A stretch of DNA of 23,827 nt from Faecalibacterium sp. (GTDB taxonomy: Bacteria; Bacillota; Clostridia; Oscillospirales; Ruminococcaceae). Where the stretch lies: the NCBI GenBank assembly GCA_017483235.1, contig JAFULE010000150.1, positions 1 through 23,827 of the forward strand, in the 5' to 3' direction. The notes below the pieces were generated by a model. That model was not told where the DNA came from. It saw only the letters and a list, made by a program, of their open reading frames with translations, and ran no database searches. Both the position numbers and the translations under genes were made by a program. The first letter of the stretch is position 1. Every line of letters starts with the position of its first letter. Below, in pieces: positions 6,300-12,951 of the stretch.

Positions 6300-6932
6300 T
6301 TACGCCTTCACGCTGTTGCAGATGGTGACCACGGTGCCCTTGGCGCCGGGGATTGCACCCTTGACAGCGATCAGATTATTTTCGGTGTCAACCTTGACAA
6401 CCGTCAGGTTCTGAACGGTAACGCGCTCAAAACCCATGTGACCGGGCATGCCCTTGCCGGGGTAAACGCGGCTGGGATCAGAGATGGCGCCGGAAGAACC
6501 GCCGTGACGGGCGATGGGGCCGGTGCCGTGGCTCATACGCATACGGGCCCAGCCGTAGCGCTTGATAACGCCCTGGTAGCCCTTGCCCTTGGACACGCCG
6601 CAAACGTCGACCTTGTCGCCGGCTGCGAAAACGTCAGCCTTGATGATGTCGCCAACGTTCATGGTGTCGATGTTCTCGAAGCGGAACTCGCGCAGGGTCT
6701 TCTTGGCAGCAACATCAGCCTTCTTGAAGTGACCGGCAGCAGCCTTGTTCACCTTCTTGTTGCTGACTTCGCCGAAGCCCATCTGCACTGCCTGGTAACC
6801 GTCAGACTCGACAGTCTTCTTCTGCACAACAGTGCAGGGGCCTGCCTCGATGACGGTAACGGGAATGAACTTGCCGTTCTCGTCGAAGATCTGGGTCATA
6901 CCGATCTTCTTACCGATGATACCTTTGACCAT
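6300..6932 (-). CDS. rplC: 50S ribosomal protein L3
   Basis: Early-assembly 23S rRNA-binding protein reaching close to the peptidyl-transferase centre. I start at the ATG giving MVKGIIGKKIGMTQIFDENG, the universal bacterial L3 opening, with AGGAGG 10 nt upstream; a longer open frame upstream has no ribosome site and would add 19 non-family residues. The 210 residues include GVSKGKGYQGVIKRYGW, MSHGTGPIARHGGSSG and GKGMPGHMG. Its stop overlaps the L4 ribosome site. It is preceded by a 186-nt spacer after S10, long for this operon. Confidence 0.97.
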   Translation of the reverse strand: MVKGIIGKKIGMTQIFDENGKFIPVTVIEAGPCTVVQKKTVESDGYQAVQMGFGEVSNKKVNKAAAGHFKKADVAAKKTLREFRFENIDTMNVGDIIKADVFAAGDKVDVCGVSKGKGYQGVIKRYGWARMRMSHGTGPIARHGGSSGAISDPSRVYPGKGMPGHMGFERVTVQNLTVVKVDTENNLIAVKGAIPGAKGTVVTICNSVKA

Positions 6933-7118
6933 TTTTTGAAATCCTCCTGTAAGGTTATTGGTTGGCGGCGCAACGTACACCGTCAACATGACCCCTCGGA
7001 AAACGAGGGCGGTCGGGATCGATCTGTTTTTCTTGCATCCTAACCCCGCGCCAGGCGGTAATTAGAAGCCCGCGGCTCTTACGCCGCCGTGTTTGGTGCG
7101 GGAACTTAAAATGTTAGA
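6933..7118 (-). promoter_or_regulatory. Long S10-L3 spacer with hairpins
   Basis: This 186-nt spacer between the S10 stop and the L3 start contains a perfect 6-bp hairpin CCCTCG/CGAGGG with a 5-nt loop (6993-7009) and a 5-bp GCGGC/GCCGC hairpin (7072-7087). No U-tract follows either. A TTGACG hexamer occurs in the minus strand downstream of the first hairpin, but no matching -10 box is found at 16-18 nt, so I do not call a promoter. It may be a regulatory or processing element. Confidence 0.45.
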
Positions 7119-7430
7119 TTACAGCTTGATCTCGATGTCCACGCCAGCGGGGAGCTGAAGGCTCATCAGAGCCTCGACCGTCTTGTTGGACGGCTTCAGA
7201 ATGTCGATCAGACGCTTGTGGGTGCGGCTCTCAAACTGCTCGCGGCTGTCCTTGTACTTGTGGACGGCACGCAGAATGGTGACCACTTCCTTGTCGGTGG
7301 GCAGAGGGATGGGGCCGGACACGCGAGCACCGGTGTGCTTAGCGGTTTCGACGATCTTCTCTGCTGCGGCATCGATCAGCTGATGATCGTAGCTCTGCAA
7401 ACGAATTCTGATTTTTTCCTTGACTGCCAT
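7119..7430 (-). CDS. rpsJ: 30S ribosomal protein S10
   Basis: Head protein of the 30S subunit, also the NusE partner of NusB in antitermination. The 103 residues start MAVKEKIRIRLQSYDHQLID and include GARVSGPIPLPTDKEVVTIL, SREQFESRTHKRLIDI and ALMSLQLPAGVDIEIKL. Length is typical. AGGAGG lies 8 nt before the ATG. It is the first gene of the operon, downstream of a structured leader of about 350 nt and a promoter at 7785-7813. Confidence 0.98.
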   Translation of the reverse strand: MAVKEKIRIRLQSYDHQLIDAAAEKIVETAKHTGARVSGPIPLPTDKEVVTILRAVHKYKDSREQFESRTHKRLIDILKPSNKTVEALMSLQLPAGVDIEIKL

Positions 7431-7778
7431 TGCTTTCGCCTCCTAATAATGTGTGTGTTGCCTTAGGCGAGCCGATAAATCTCACTACACAGTGCCAGGT
7501 GTTTCACATTTTTGCATGAAGAAAACCGGTGAACCGCCAGGCAGTTCATTCCGGAGCTTGTCACGCAAATTCAGTTGAACATTGGTTCCCCCGGGAGAGC
7601 GGCGAGTAACTGCCGTCCGCGGGAACATATCCCTTTGCTTTCGTGATTCTTTCGCCCGGTTCTAAGATCGGACATACTCCGCGGAAAAACCCGACTCGAC
7701 TATTGCCGGCCGGCAACCTCCCGCATCTACGCATATCGTGGCTTGCACGACTTGTATCGCACAAGCCTTTCGCAGCCG
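7431..7778 (-). promoter_or_regulatory. Structured 5' leader of the S10 operon
   Basis: From the predicted start near 7778 to the S10 ATG the transcript has about 350 untranslated nt rich in inverted repeats. These include a 14-bp perfect palindrome (7703-7716), a GTTCCC/GGGAAC stem enclosing a CGGC/GCCG stem (7585-7626), and a 7-bp stem TGAACCG/CAGTTCA (7530-7548) whose single mismatch on the plus strand becomes a G-U pair in the minus-strand RNA, which fits an RNA made in that direction. The S10 leader is the L4 autoregulatory target in E. coli; a similar role here is inferred from position only. I did not recognise a known RNA family. Confidence 0.6.
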
Positions 7779-7784
7779 AAAATT

Positions 7785-7813
7785 ATTTTAGCACAACCTT
7801 TGTCGCCGCGCAA
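7785..7813 (-). promoter_or_regulatory. Predicted promoter of the S10 operon
   Basis: On the minus strand TTGCGC (7808-7813), a 17-nt spacer and TAAAAT (7785-7790) form a good housekeeping sigma promoter. Immediately upstream are phased A/T tracts (7817-7851) that could act as an UP element or bend. Predicted start is near 7778. Confidence 0.65.
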
Positions 7814-7816
7814 GTG

Positions 7817-7851
7817 TTTTTTGTAAAAAAGTTCAAAAAAGTTTCGAAAAA
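7817..7851. promoter_or_regulatory. Phased A/T tracts upstream of the S10 promoter
   Basis: Tracts of five or six A or T lie at 7817-7822, 7825-7830, 7835-7840 and 7847-7851, about one helical turn apart for the last three. This fits intrinsic curvature or an UP element for RNA polymerase alpha subunits just upstream of the S10 -35 box. The stretch 7852-8021 between this and the next promoter holds no gene that I can support. Confidence 0.45.
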
Positions 7852-7912
7852 TTCTTGCATTGCGCCAAAGTTTTTCGTTCGCGTACAGTTTGGGGCGTTT
7901 TTCTTAAAGATA

Positions 7913-7939
7913 TACAATATGTTCGCAACTTTTACAATA
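7913..7939 (+). promoter_or_regulatory. Direct repeat TACAATA, possible LytTR operator
   Basis: TACAATA occurs at 7913-7919 and 7933-7939, 20 bp start to start. LytTR regulators usually bind paired direct repeats about two helical turns apart, and this pair lies upstream of the gene for a LytTR regulator. It is 83 bp upstream of the -35 box, further than usual, so the assignment is tentative. Confidence 0.3.
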
Positions 7940-8021
7940 CTTTTCAGGTTCGCTTTCCGCCACTGGTATTTTGTTGCTTTATTTTCGCATTGTCGTTTTC
8001 CCTCGCAGGCCGCACCGGAAT

Positions 8022-8050
8022 TTGACACCGCAGCCTCTGTTTGTCATAAT
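8022..8050 (+). promoter_or_regulatory. Predicted promoter of the two-component system
   Basis: TTGACA (8022-8027), a 17-nt spacer and CATAAT (8045-8050) give a near-consensus promoter, 36 nt upstream of the response regulator ATG. Confidence 0.75.
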
Positions 8051-8085
8051 GACTGCAACACAATCTGACAAAAGGGGTTCGTTTT

Positions 8086-8790
8086 ATGCCAAAGCTTATT
8101 TTATGCGATGACGACCAGCACTTCCTTGCCACATTTGTGCCCACCCTTCAGGCACTTGTACCCAGTGCCGAAATCTGCTGTCACACAACGGCCGCTGCGG
8201 TTTACCAAACTCTTGCCGACGGTTGGCTTCCCGATCTGATCCTGATGGACATCGAACTGACCGACGAAAACGGCATTTTGGCCGCCGCACAGATCTTCCG
8301 CACCTATCCGCAAATTCCGGTTCTTTTTCTTACCGCTTACAACGCCCGATATTCGCAGCAAATTTTTCTGCAGCCGCTGAATCTGTGCGGCTATGTATGC
8401 AAGCCGGTCGATCCACATATTCTGAAGCTTCAGCTGGATCGCGCACTGGCTGCTCCGATCAGCGGCCAGCCTGCAAGCTTACACTTTGACGACGTGGATC
8501 TGGATGTTCCCCTGTGCGACATCCGATATCTGGAAACCGAGGGGCACTACGTACTGTTCCATACCCGGGACGCTGTGTATCGCCGGCGTGGTAAGCTGGA
8601 TGATTGCGTTCGACTGTTTGGTGAACGGTTTGTTCGCATTCACGCCAGCTATGCGGCAAATATGGAGCACATTGCCCGGATGGACGCAGCTATGGTTACC
8701 CTGATCGGCGCGCAGCAGCTGCCCGTAAGCCGCACCTACAGCAAGGCCGCACGCACCACCTTTCTGCGCTATTGCAGCCGCAAACTGTAA
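8086..8790 (+). CDS. LytTR-family response regulator
   Basis: DNA-binding response regulator of a two-component system. Residues 1-120 form a receiver domain: acidic pocket CDDD at 7-10, phosphoacceptor Asp55 in LILMDIEL, Thr83 in LFLTAY and Lys106 in CKPVDP. Residues about 135-234 form a LytTR DNA-binding domain (DIRYLETEGHYVLFHT, FVRIHASYAANMEHI, LPVSRTYSK). Length 234 is usual for the AgrA/LytR type. AAAGGGG lies 8 nt before the ATG, and a near-consensus promoter lies just upstream. The partner kinase follows 18 nt downstream, so the pair is co-transcribed. The regulon is not known; nearby direct repeats upstream of this gene and of the first lipoprotein gene are candidates. Confidence 0.92.
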   Translation: MPKLILCDDDQHFLATFVPTLQALVPSAEICCHTTAAAVYQTLADGWLPDLILMDIELTDENGILAAAQIFRTYPQIPVLFLTAYNARYSQQIFLQPLNLCGYVCKPVDPHILKLQLDRALAAPISGQPASLHFDDVDLDVPLCDIRYLETEGHYVLFHTRDAVYRRRGKLDDCVRLFGERFVRIHASYAANMEHIARMDAAMVTLIGAQQLPVSRTYSKAARTTFLRYCSRKL

Positions 8791-8808
8791 CCAGGAGGAA
8801 GATATGAC

Positions 8809-10119
8809 ATGACCGTTTTGGAAGAGATCATTTCTTATTTCATGTATGTTTTTCAGGGCATCGTTCTGGCACTGCTCTGCAATGCGGTGCTCACCCCTCG
8901 CCGGCACCCCGCAGCGTCATTCTTCGCCATGATCCTCGCCCAGATCTCACCCATTCTTGTATTCGGCATCTATCAGGGCAACTATAACGGCATTAAGTTT
9001 GCGGTTGGCGTGGGAGCAGCCCTTGTGCTTTTGCAGCTGTTTTACCGCGAGCGACTTCTGGTCAAGGCCCTGATTTGGTTTTCGTTCACGCTACTGTCCT
9101 TTCTGGCCGAAATCATCATAGTATTTTTACACTTTGTGGTTCTGGGCCTTGCAATGGAAGAGATGTATATTTTTTCCATCCGCACCATCTGGTCTGTGAT
9201 CGCCCTTGTGGTGATGGCGGTAGGGGCGTGGATCCTGGCCGTATTCTATCGACGCTTTTTCCAGAAAAAGCGTTCCACGCTTTCCACCATTGTTTTTCTG
9301 CAGTTTCTGCTGCATCCTATCAGCCAGTGTGTGTTGGTGTGGAGCTTTTTGATGAACACCGCTCTGGGGCTGAGCACAAGTTCGCTGTTGTTGTTTGTTT
9401 CGGCTGTGCTGCTGTGCCTTGCCGCCAACCTTGTCACCTACCGCACCATGACCAAAACCGCCCGCACCCACGAGCTGGAGCTGCAGCTTGCTGAAGCCGA
9501 ATTTGCCGCCCATGTACAGCACACCGAATATCAGGCCATGCTGGCCGCCGAGCAAAACCTGGCACACTATCGCCATGACAACAAGAACCGACTGGCCGCC
9601 ATTGCTGCACTGCTGCGCAGCGGCCGGAGTGACGCTGTGGAACAGGCACTGGAATTGCTGGACGGCATGACCCAGGCCCTTACCGTGACCCACGGTACCT
9701 TCTGCGCCAACAACATTGTGGATGCCATTCTTGCCGTAAAGCAAAGCGAGTGCCGGCAGTACGACATCCGGCTGCATCACAGTCTGCTGTTGGAACGCGA
9801 GCTGCCGTTTGAAGGACTTGCGCTGTGCTCGGTGTTTTCCAACCTGATGGACAATGCCATCCGGGCGTGCCGTTCGCTGCCGGCACATCAGCGAGATATC
9901 ACCCTGACCGCCCGTGTAGAAGGTGGCTTTCTGCTGGTAAAGCTGCAGAACCCGCTGCCCGGGCCGGACGCTGAAAAGGGCAGCGGGCTGGGGCTGAAGA
10001 TCCTGCGGCAGATCGCCGAACAGTACACAGGCGAGGTGATTGCCGAAGAAGAGGATGGAAACTTCTGCATTCTGGTTGCCCTAAGCCTGCCGGAAGCCCC
10101 TGCCCCGCAAACCAAATAA
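8809..10119 (+). CDS. AgrC-like sensor histidine kinase (GHKL ATPase)
   Basis: Membrane sensor kinase that should phosphorylate the preceding LytTR regulator. Residues 1-210 contain six or seven hydrophobic membrane segments; a coiled region 215-250 leads to the phosphoacceptor His256 in HYRHDNKNRL, the H-box form of the AgrC/HPK10 class. The GHKL ATPase domain has the N box SNLMDNAI (345-349 core) and the G box GSGLGLKI (391-398). Length is 436. AGGAGG lies 10 nt before the chosen ATG; an ATG five bases earlier encodes only Met-Thr-stop. No pheromone precursor or AgrB-like protease is nearby, so the ligand is unknown. A strong terminator follows the gene. Confidence 0.92.
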   Translation: MTVLEEIISYFMYVFQGIVLALLCNAVLTPRRHPAASFFAMILAQISPILVFGIYQGNYNGIKFAVGVGAALVLLQLFYRERLLVKALIWFSFTLLSFLAEIIIVFLHFVVLGLAMEEMYIFSIRTIWSVIALVVMAVGAWILAVFYRRFFQKKRSTLSTIVFLQFLLHPISQCVLVWSFLMNTALGLSTSSLLLFVSAVLLCLAANLVTYRTMTKTARTHELELQLAEAEFAAHVQHTEYQAMLAAEQNLAHYRHDNKNRLAAIAALLRSGRSDAVEQALELLDGMTQALTVTHGTFCANNIVDAILAVKQSECRQYDIRLHHSLLLERELPFEGLALCSVFSNLMDNAIRACRSLPAHQRDITLTARVEGGFLLVKLQNPLPGPDAEKGSGLGLKILRQIAEQYTGEVIAEEEDGNFCILVALSLPEAPAPQTK

Positions 10120-10130
10120 TTCCATAATCG

Positions 10131-10178
10131 AATAACAGCCTGCAAAGCACGTTTCGCTTTGCAGGCTGTTATTTTTGC
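10131..10178 (+). terminator. Intrinsic terminator after the kinase gene
   Basis: Perfect 18-bp inverted repeat (arms 10131-10148 and 10156-10173) with a 7-nt loop, followed by a T-run. It separates the two-component operon from the lipoprotein genes. Confidence 0.92.
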
Positions 10179-10201
10179 CAAAAAACGTCGTTTATGCCAA
10201 A
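10172..10201 (+). promoter_or_regulatory. Direct repeat upstream of the first lipoprotein gene
   Basis: TTTTTGCCAAA (10172-10182) and TTTATGCCAAA (10191-10201) differ at one base and lie 19 bp apart, just upstream of the expected -35 position. This suits a direct-repeat-binding activator such as the LytTR protein, but the sequence differs from the repeat upstream of the regulator itself. Confidence 0.35.
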
Positions 10202-10205
10202 CCTC

Positions 10206-10234
10206 TTTTTCGCGTTACCCTCAATTGGTATATT
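10206..10234 (+). promoter_or_regulatory. Possible activator-dependent promoter of the lipoprotein genes
   Basis: TATATT (10229-10234) is a good -10 box, inside the inverted repeat TCAAT/ATTGA. The hexamer 17 bp upstream (TTTTTC) is a poor -35 box, as expected for a promoter that needs an activator. Confidence 0.4.
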
Positions 10235-10290
10235 GAAGACAGAACCTATGCCCCAGCGGCACTTTCTTTTTTCGCAGGAGGTATAACGAC

Positions 10291-11685
10291 ATGAACCCAT
10301 CCTTTTCCAAAATTGCAGCCGCACTTTTGACGGTCTGCCTGCTGCTGACAGGCTGCGGCGGTAACACCGACAGCACTGGTACGGCAGTTTCGACAGCTTC
10401 TTCGTCGGCCGCACAATCGCAAAGCGATGCTTCGGCAGATTCGGCTGCCGGCAATGCACCGACAACCGACGCCTTTGTTCTGTCCACCCCAGATTACAGC
10501 GGCATTTTGTACGACAAGGTCCCGGCAGTTCTGGATACGATTGCCCGATCCATCGAGCCGGTGATTTTGAACGGTCAAATGTATTACTACACCACCGACG
10601 ACCAGATCTGCCGGTTTGATCTGTTTACCGGTGAAACCACTGTTCTGTACAAGCATGACACCCCCGACATCTATCGTATCCGGCAGCTTGCGGTAACCGA
10701 TAATGGCGTGGTATACATTTTGGGCGAATACCGCTCCCGCCTTGTGATCTACCAGATCGACAACGGCCAGAGAACCAGTCCCATGACCTATTTGCACGGC
10801 TATGATATTATCACCATCGCCTGCAGCGGCAACACCCTGTTTGGGTATTACCCCCACGACCGCACCGTTTACGCACAGAATCTGGCCACCGGTGAGGTGA
10901 CTGCGCAGTTCCCGGTAAACTACAAGGATTCCGAAACCAAGTACAACAATGTTCTGCTGCACCAGCGGGAAAACTGCGTGTGGTGGAACGACCGCAACGA
11001 CACTTACAGCGCCGGCTTGCAGGAGCATTATGTGTATGCCCTGCAGAATGCACAGGGCAATGTACTGACCATGCAGCAATCCGGCCGCTGCCATGCTACC
11101 GATCTGGTCAACGCCTATTATGCCCCCCTGACCGGAACCGAGATCCTTTACGGGCCTTTCACCACCGGGCTGAATGGCAGCGACATGAGCCAGGCCAGCC
11201 GATACACACGCCCCGGCGACTTCAGTTTTGACTTCTACCCGCTGGGTGACCGGATCTATTACTATTCCTCCGACTGGCAGATGTGGAACGCCATTCCACT
11301 GGCCGGCGGCGAGCCTCTGTACGAAAAGCCGGTGCTGATTGACCCCGGTGTGGCGGCGATCGTCGAGCCGATTCTGGGCGTGTGGCACAACAGCGAATTC
11401 GATTTCGATCTTGTCATCACCACCGAAAGCGTTGTATTCGACGGCGGCGTATGCCGGATCATCGGCACAAAGGAAATGCCGGCACCGCCCGCCGGGGCCA
11501 TGACTGCTGTGTTGAACGCTGTGACCGAAACGGCCGGCGGCTGGTTTAACAGCCCCGCAGGAACTGAAATGGAGTTTATTTTTGAGCGCTCCTCTTCCGC
11601 CATCGAATGCTGGTGCCGCCTTTACAATTCGTACGGTCCGACCGCCTGGCGGCCCTTAAGCTTCGTTTATGTCGGCCCGGCGTAA
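10291..11685 (+). CDS. Lipoprotein of unknown function, probable beta-propeller-like repeats
   Basis: Secreted lipoprotein anchored to the membrane. A signal peptide (residues 1-21) ends in the lipobox LLTGC with Cys22 as the lipidation site, then a Ser/Ala/Thr-rich linker to about 58. The main part (about 70-345) has repeated aromatic-rich strands such as GQMYYYTTDDQICRFDLFTG, NGVVYILGEYRSRLVIYQID and GDRIYYYSSDWQMWNAI, resembling the strand pattern of bacterial propeller proteins (DUF5050-like), which I infer from pattern alone. The last 100 residues form a separate unrecognised segment starting ILGVWHNSEFDFDLV. AGGAGG lies 9-10 nt before the ATG. It is followed by a second lipoprotein 28 nt downstream. 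Function is unknown; proximity to the two-component system suggests a shared envelope role. Confidence 0.8.
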   Translation: MNPSFSKIAAALLTVCLLLTGCGGNTDSTGTAVSTASSSAAQSQSDASADSAAGNAPTTDAFVLSTPDYSGILYDKVPAVLDTIARSIEPVILNGQMYYYTTDDQICRFDLFTGETTVLYKHDTPDIYRIRQLAVTDNGVVYILGEYRSRLVIYQIDNGQRTSPMTYLHGYDIITIACSGNTLFGYYPHDRTVYAQNLATGEVTAQFPVNYKDSETKYNNVLLHQRENCVWWNDRNDTYSAGLQEHYVYALQNAQGNVLTMQQSGRCHATDLVNAYYAPLTGTEILYGPFTTGLNGSDMSQASRYTRPGDFSFDFYPLGDRIYYYSSDWQMWNAIPLAGGEPLYEKPVLIDPGVAAIVEPILGVWHNSEFDFDLVITTESVVFDGGVCRIIGTKEMPAPPAGAMTAVLNAVTETAGGWFNSPAGTEMEFIFERSSSAIECWCRLYNSYGPTAWRPLSFVYVGPA

Positions 11686-11713
11686 GAATCGGCCGTTCAA
11701 GGAGGAAAAGCAC

Positions 11714-12835
11714 ATGAAAATCACAAAAAAGTGTTTTTTGTTTCCCGTATTGCTTTGTCTGTTGTTGCTGCTGGGCCTGACCGGCTGCGGCAAAAGCACC
11801 CCAAAAAAGGAGGACGTGATCAAAGAAGATTTGATCACCCATGCCTTTTCGCCTTTTGACACCGGGGACGCTGTTCTGAAGGAATTTGCGGTAAACCGCC
11901 GCCAGACCGACAAGGAGGCCCGCACCGACCAGATCTGGTGCGACGTCACCTATGAAAACGACAAGCACGGCCGCATCACCACCGTTTTGCTGCAGTACGA
12001 GTTGTTTGACGATGAGGGCTGGCTGCTGCAAAGCGTGACCGAGCAGCCGGAAGAAGGCGCTACGTTTTACCCTCTGGTTTACCCGGATCAAACCGATGAA
12101 GTATTCCAGTTGGTTACTGTGCGTGACAACGGTGAGGTCGAAAAAGCCGATTTGTATCGTACCATTCTGAACGATCCGCACAGTGCCGAGACTCTCGGGT
12201 ACTATGGTAAAATCTTTTTGGATGCCGGACTGGTGAAAATCATAAATGTTTTTTACGACGACACCGCCCCCGAAGTTCCCCCCAGCCCTGCACATGCAAA
12301 AACATGGTCGCTGAATTTTTCGTGCGGTTATCGGTACCGAGACAGCTTTGCAGAATTATCAGTACTGGCATCTGGCTATCTGCAATACAACACCTTTTTG
12401 GGCCGGTGGGAAATTGCTGCAGCACAGGGCGGTTCTGTATTGGCTGTAAATCCCGATCTTTTTGTGCAGACTTTCGAACTGGAAAATGTCTCCCCCGGAT
12501 TTGGCATGGAAGCCTTGCGACGCAGCGCACGATTCACGCCGGGAGCACACGGTGGAATCACAACCCATGTCAGCAGCACCGTGCGTTCGCTTGGTGCTAT
12601 TACAGAAGAGCAGAACTACACATTGGACGATCAATCCCTCCGGGTCGAGGTTCTGGCAGACGGCACCGTCGAATATTCTATCCCGGTTGCAAGATCCTGG
12701 AACCGCGTTTCCTCTTCACTGAAGATCCGAGCAGACGGCAGCTGTTACGAACAAAACCATAGCCAATCCTATTCCTGTTCCCCCACGCAGCTAGCCCCCT
12801 TCCCGGAGGGCACGACAGGCGTGTTTCTTTACTGA
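11714..12835 (+). CDS. Lipoprotein of unknown function
   Basis: Secreted lipoprotein of 373 residues. Starting at the ATG preceded by AAGGAGG gives MKITKKCFLFPVLLCLLL and a lipobox LTGC with Cys25; an in-frame start further upstream would bury the signal peptide and overlap the previous gene, so I reject it. After the lipid anchor comes a polar stretch (KSTPKKEDVIKEDL) and two broad regions: residues about 30-180 with a strand-rich domain (TYENDKHGRITTVLLQYELFD in its middle), and a C-terminal half rich in Ser/Thr. I do not recognise a family. It ends in TGA, shortly before a bidirectional terminator. Likely co-transcribed with the preceding lipoprotein. Confidence 0.8.
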   Translation: MKITKKCFLFPVLLCLLLLLGLTGCGKSTPKKEDVIKEDLITHAFSPFDTGDAVLKEFAVNRRQTDKEARTDQIWCDVTYENDKHGRITTVLLQYELFDDEGWLLQSVTEQPEEGATFYPLVYPDQTDEVFQLVTVRDNGEVEKADLYRTILNDPHSAETLGYYGKIFLDAGLVKIINVFYDDTAPEVPPSPAHAKTWSLNFSCGYRYRDSFAELSVLASGYLQYNTFLGRWEIAAAQGGSVLAVNPDLFVQTFELENVSPGFGMEALRRSARFTPGAHGGITTHVSSTVRSLGAITEEQNYTLDDQSLRVEVLADGTVEYSIPVARSWNRVSSSLKIRADGSCYEQNHSQSYSCSPTQLAPFPEGTTGVFLY

Positions 12836-12886
12836 GCATATTCCCATTCTGTTCTGCCGTGGTTTCCCCCGGTCAAATCCGAACAA

Positions 12887-12932
12887 AAAGTCCCCTGCAC
12901 CGAGCAGAATTTTGCCCGGTGCAGGGGACTTT
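12887..12932. terminator. Bidirectional intrinsic terminator between convergent genes
   Basis: Perfect 16-bp inverted repeat (arms 12887-12902 and 12917-12932) with a 14-nt loop. The minus-strand transcript ends in TTTTTG and the plus-strand transcript in TTTCATTTT. It serves the lipoprotein genes on the plus strand and the glycosyltransferase operon on the minus strand. Confidence 0.93.
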
Positions 12933-12951
12933 CATTTTATCAAAAGTTTTG

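Noticed and set aside
6933..6989. Longer L3 with 19 extra N-terminal residues
   Set aside because: The extension is not L3-like and lacks a ribosome site, while the ATG at 6932 has AGGAGG and the universal MVKGIIGKKIGMTQ start.
7561..7764. 67-codon minus-strand ORF in the S10 leader
   Set aside because: It begins at a GTG with a poorly spaced ribosome site and covers the stem-forming leader. It looks like a chance frame through structured RNA, although a regulatory leader peptide cannot be fully excluded.
10246..11388. 380-codon frame on the minus strand opposite the first lipoprotein gene
   Set aside because: The plus strand has a clear signal peptide, lipobox and ribosome site; the antisense frame has none.
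12887..12932. Inverted repeats as possible insertion-sequence ends
   Set aside because: The perfect stems here and at 10131-10173 have short loops and T-runs at gene ends, so they are terminators. No transposase gene or target duplication is present.
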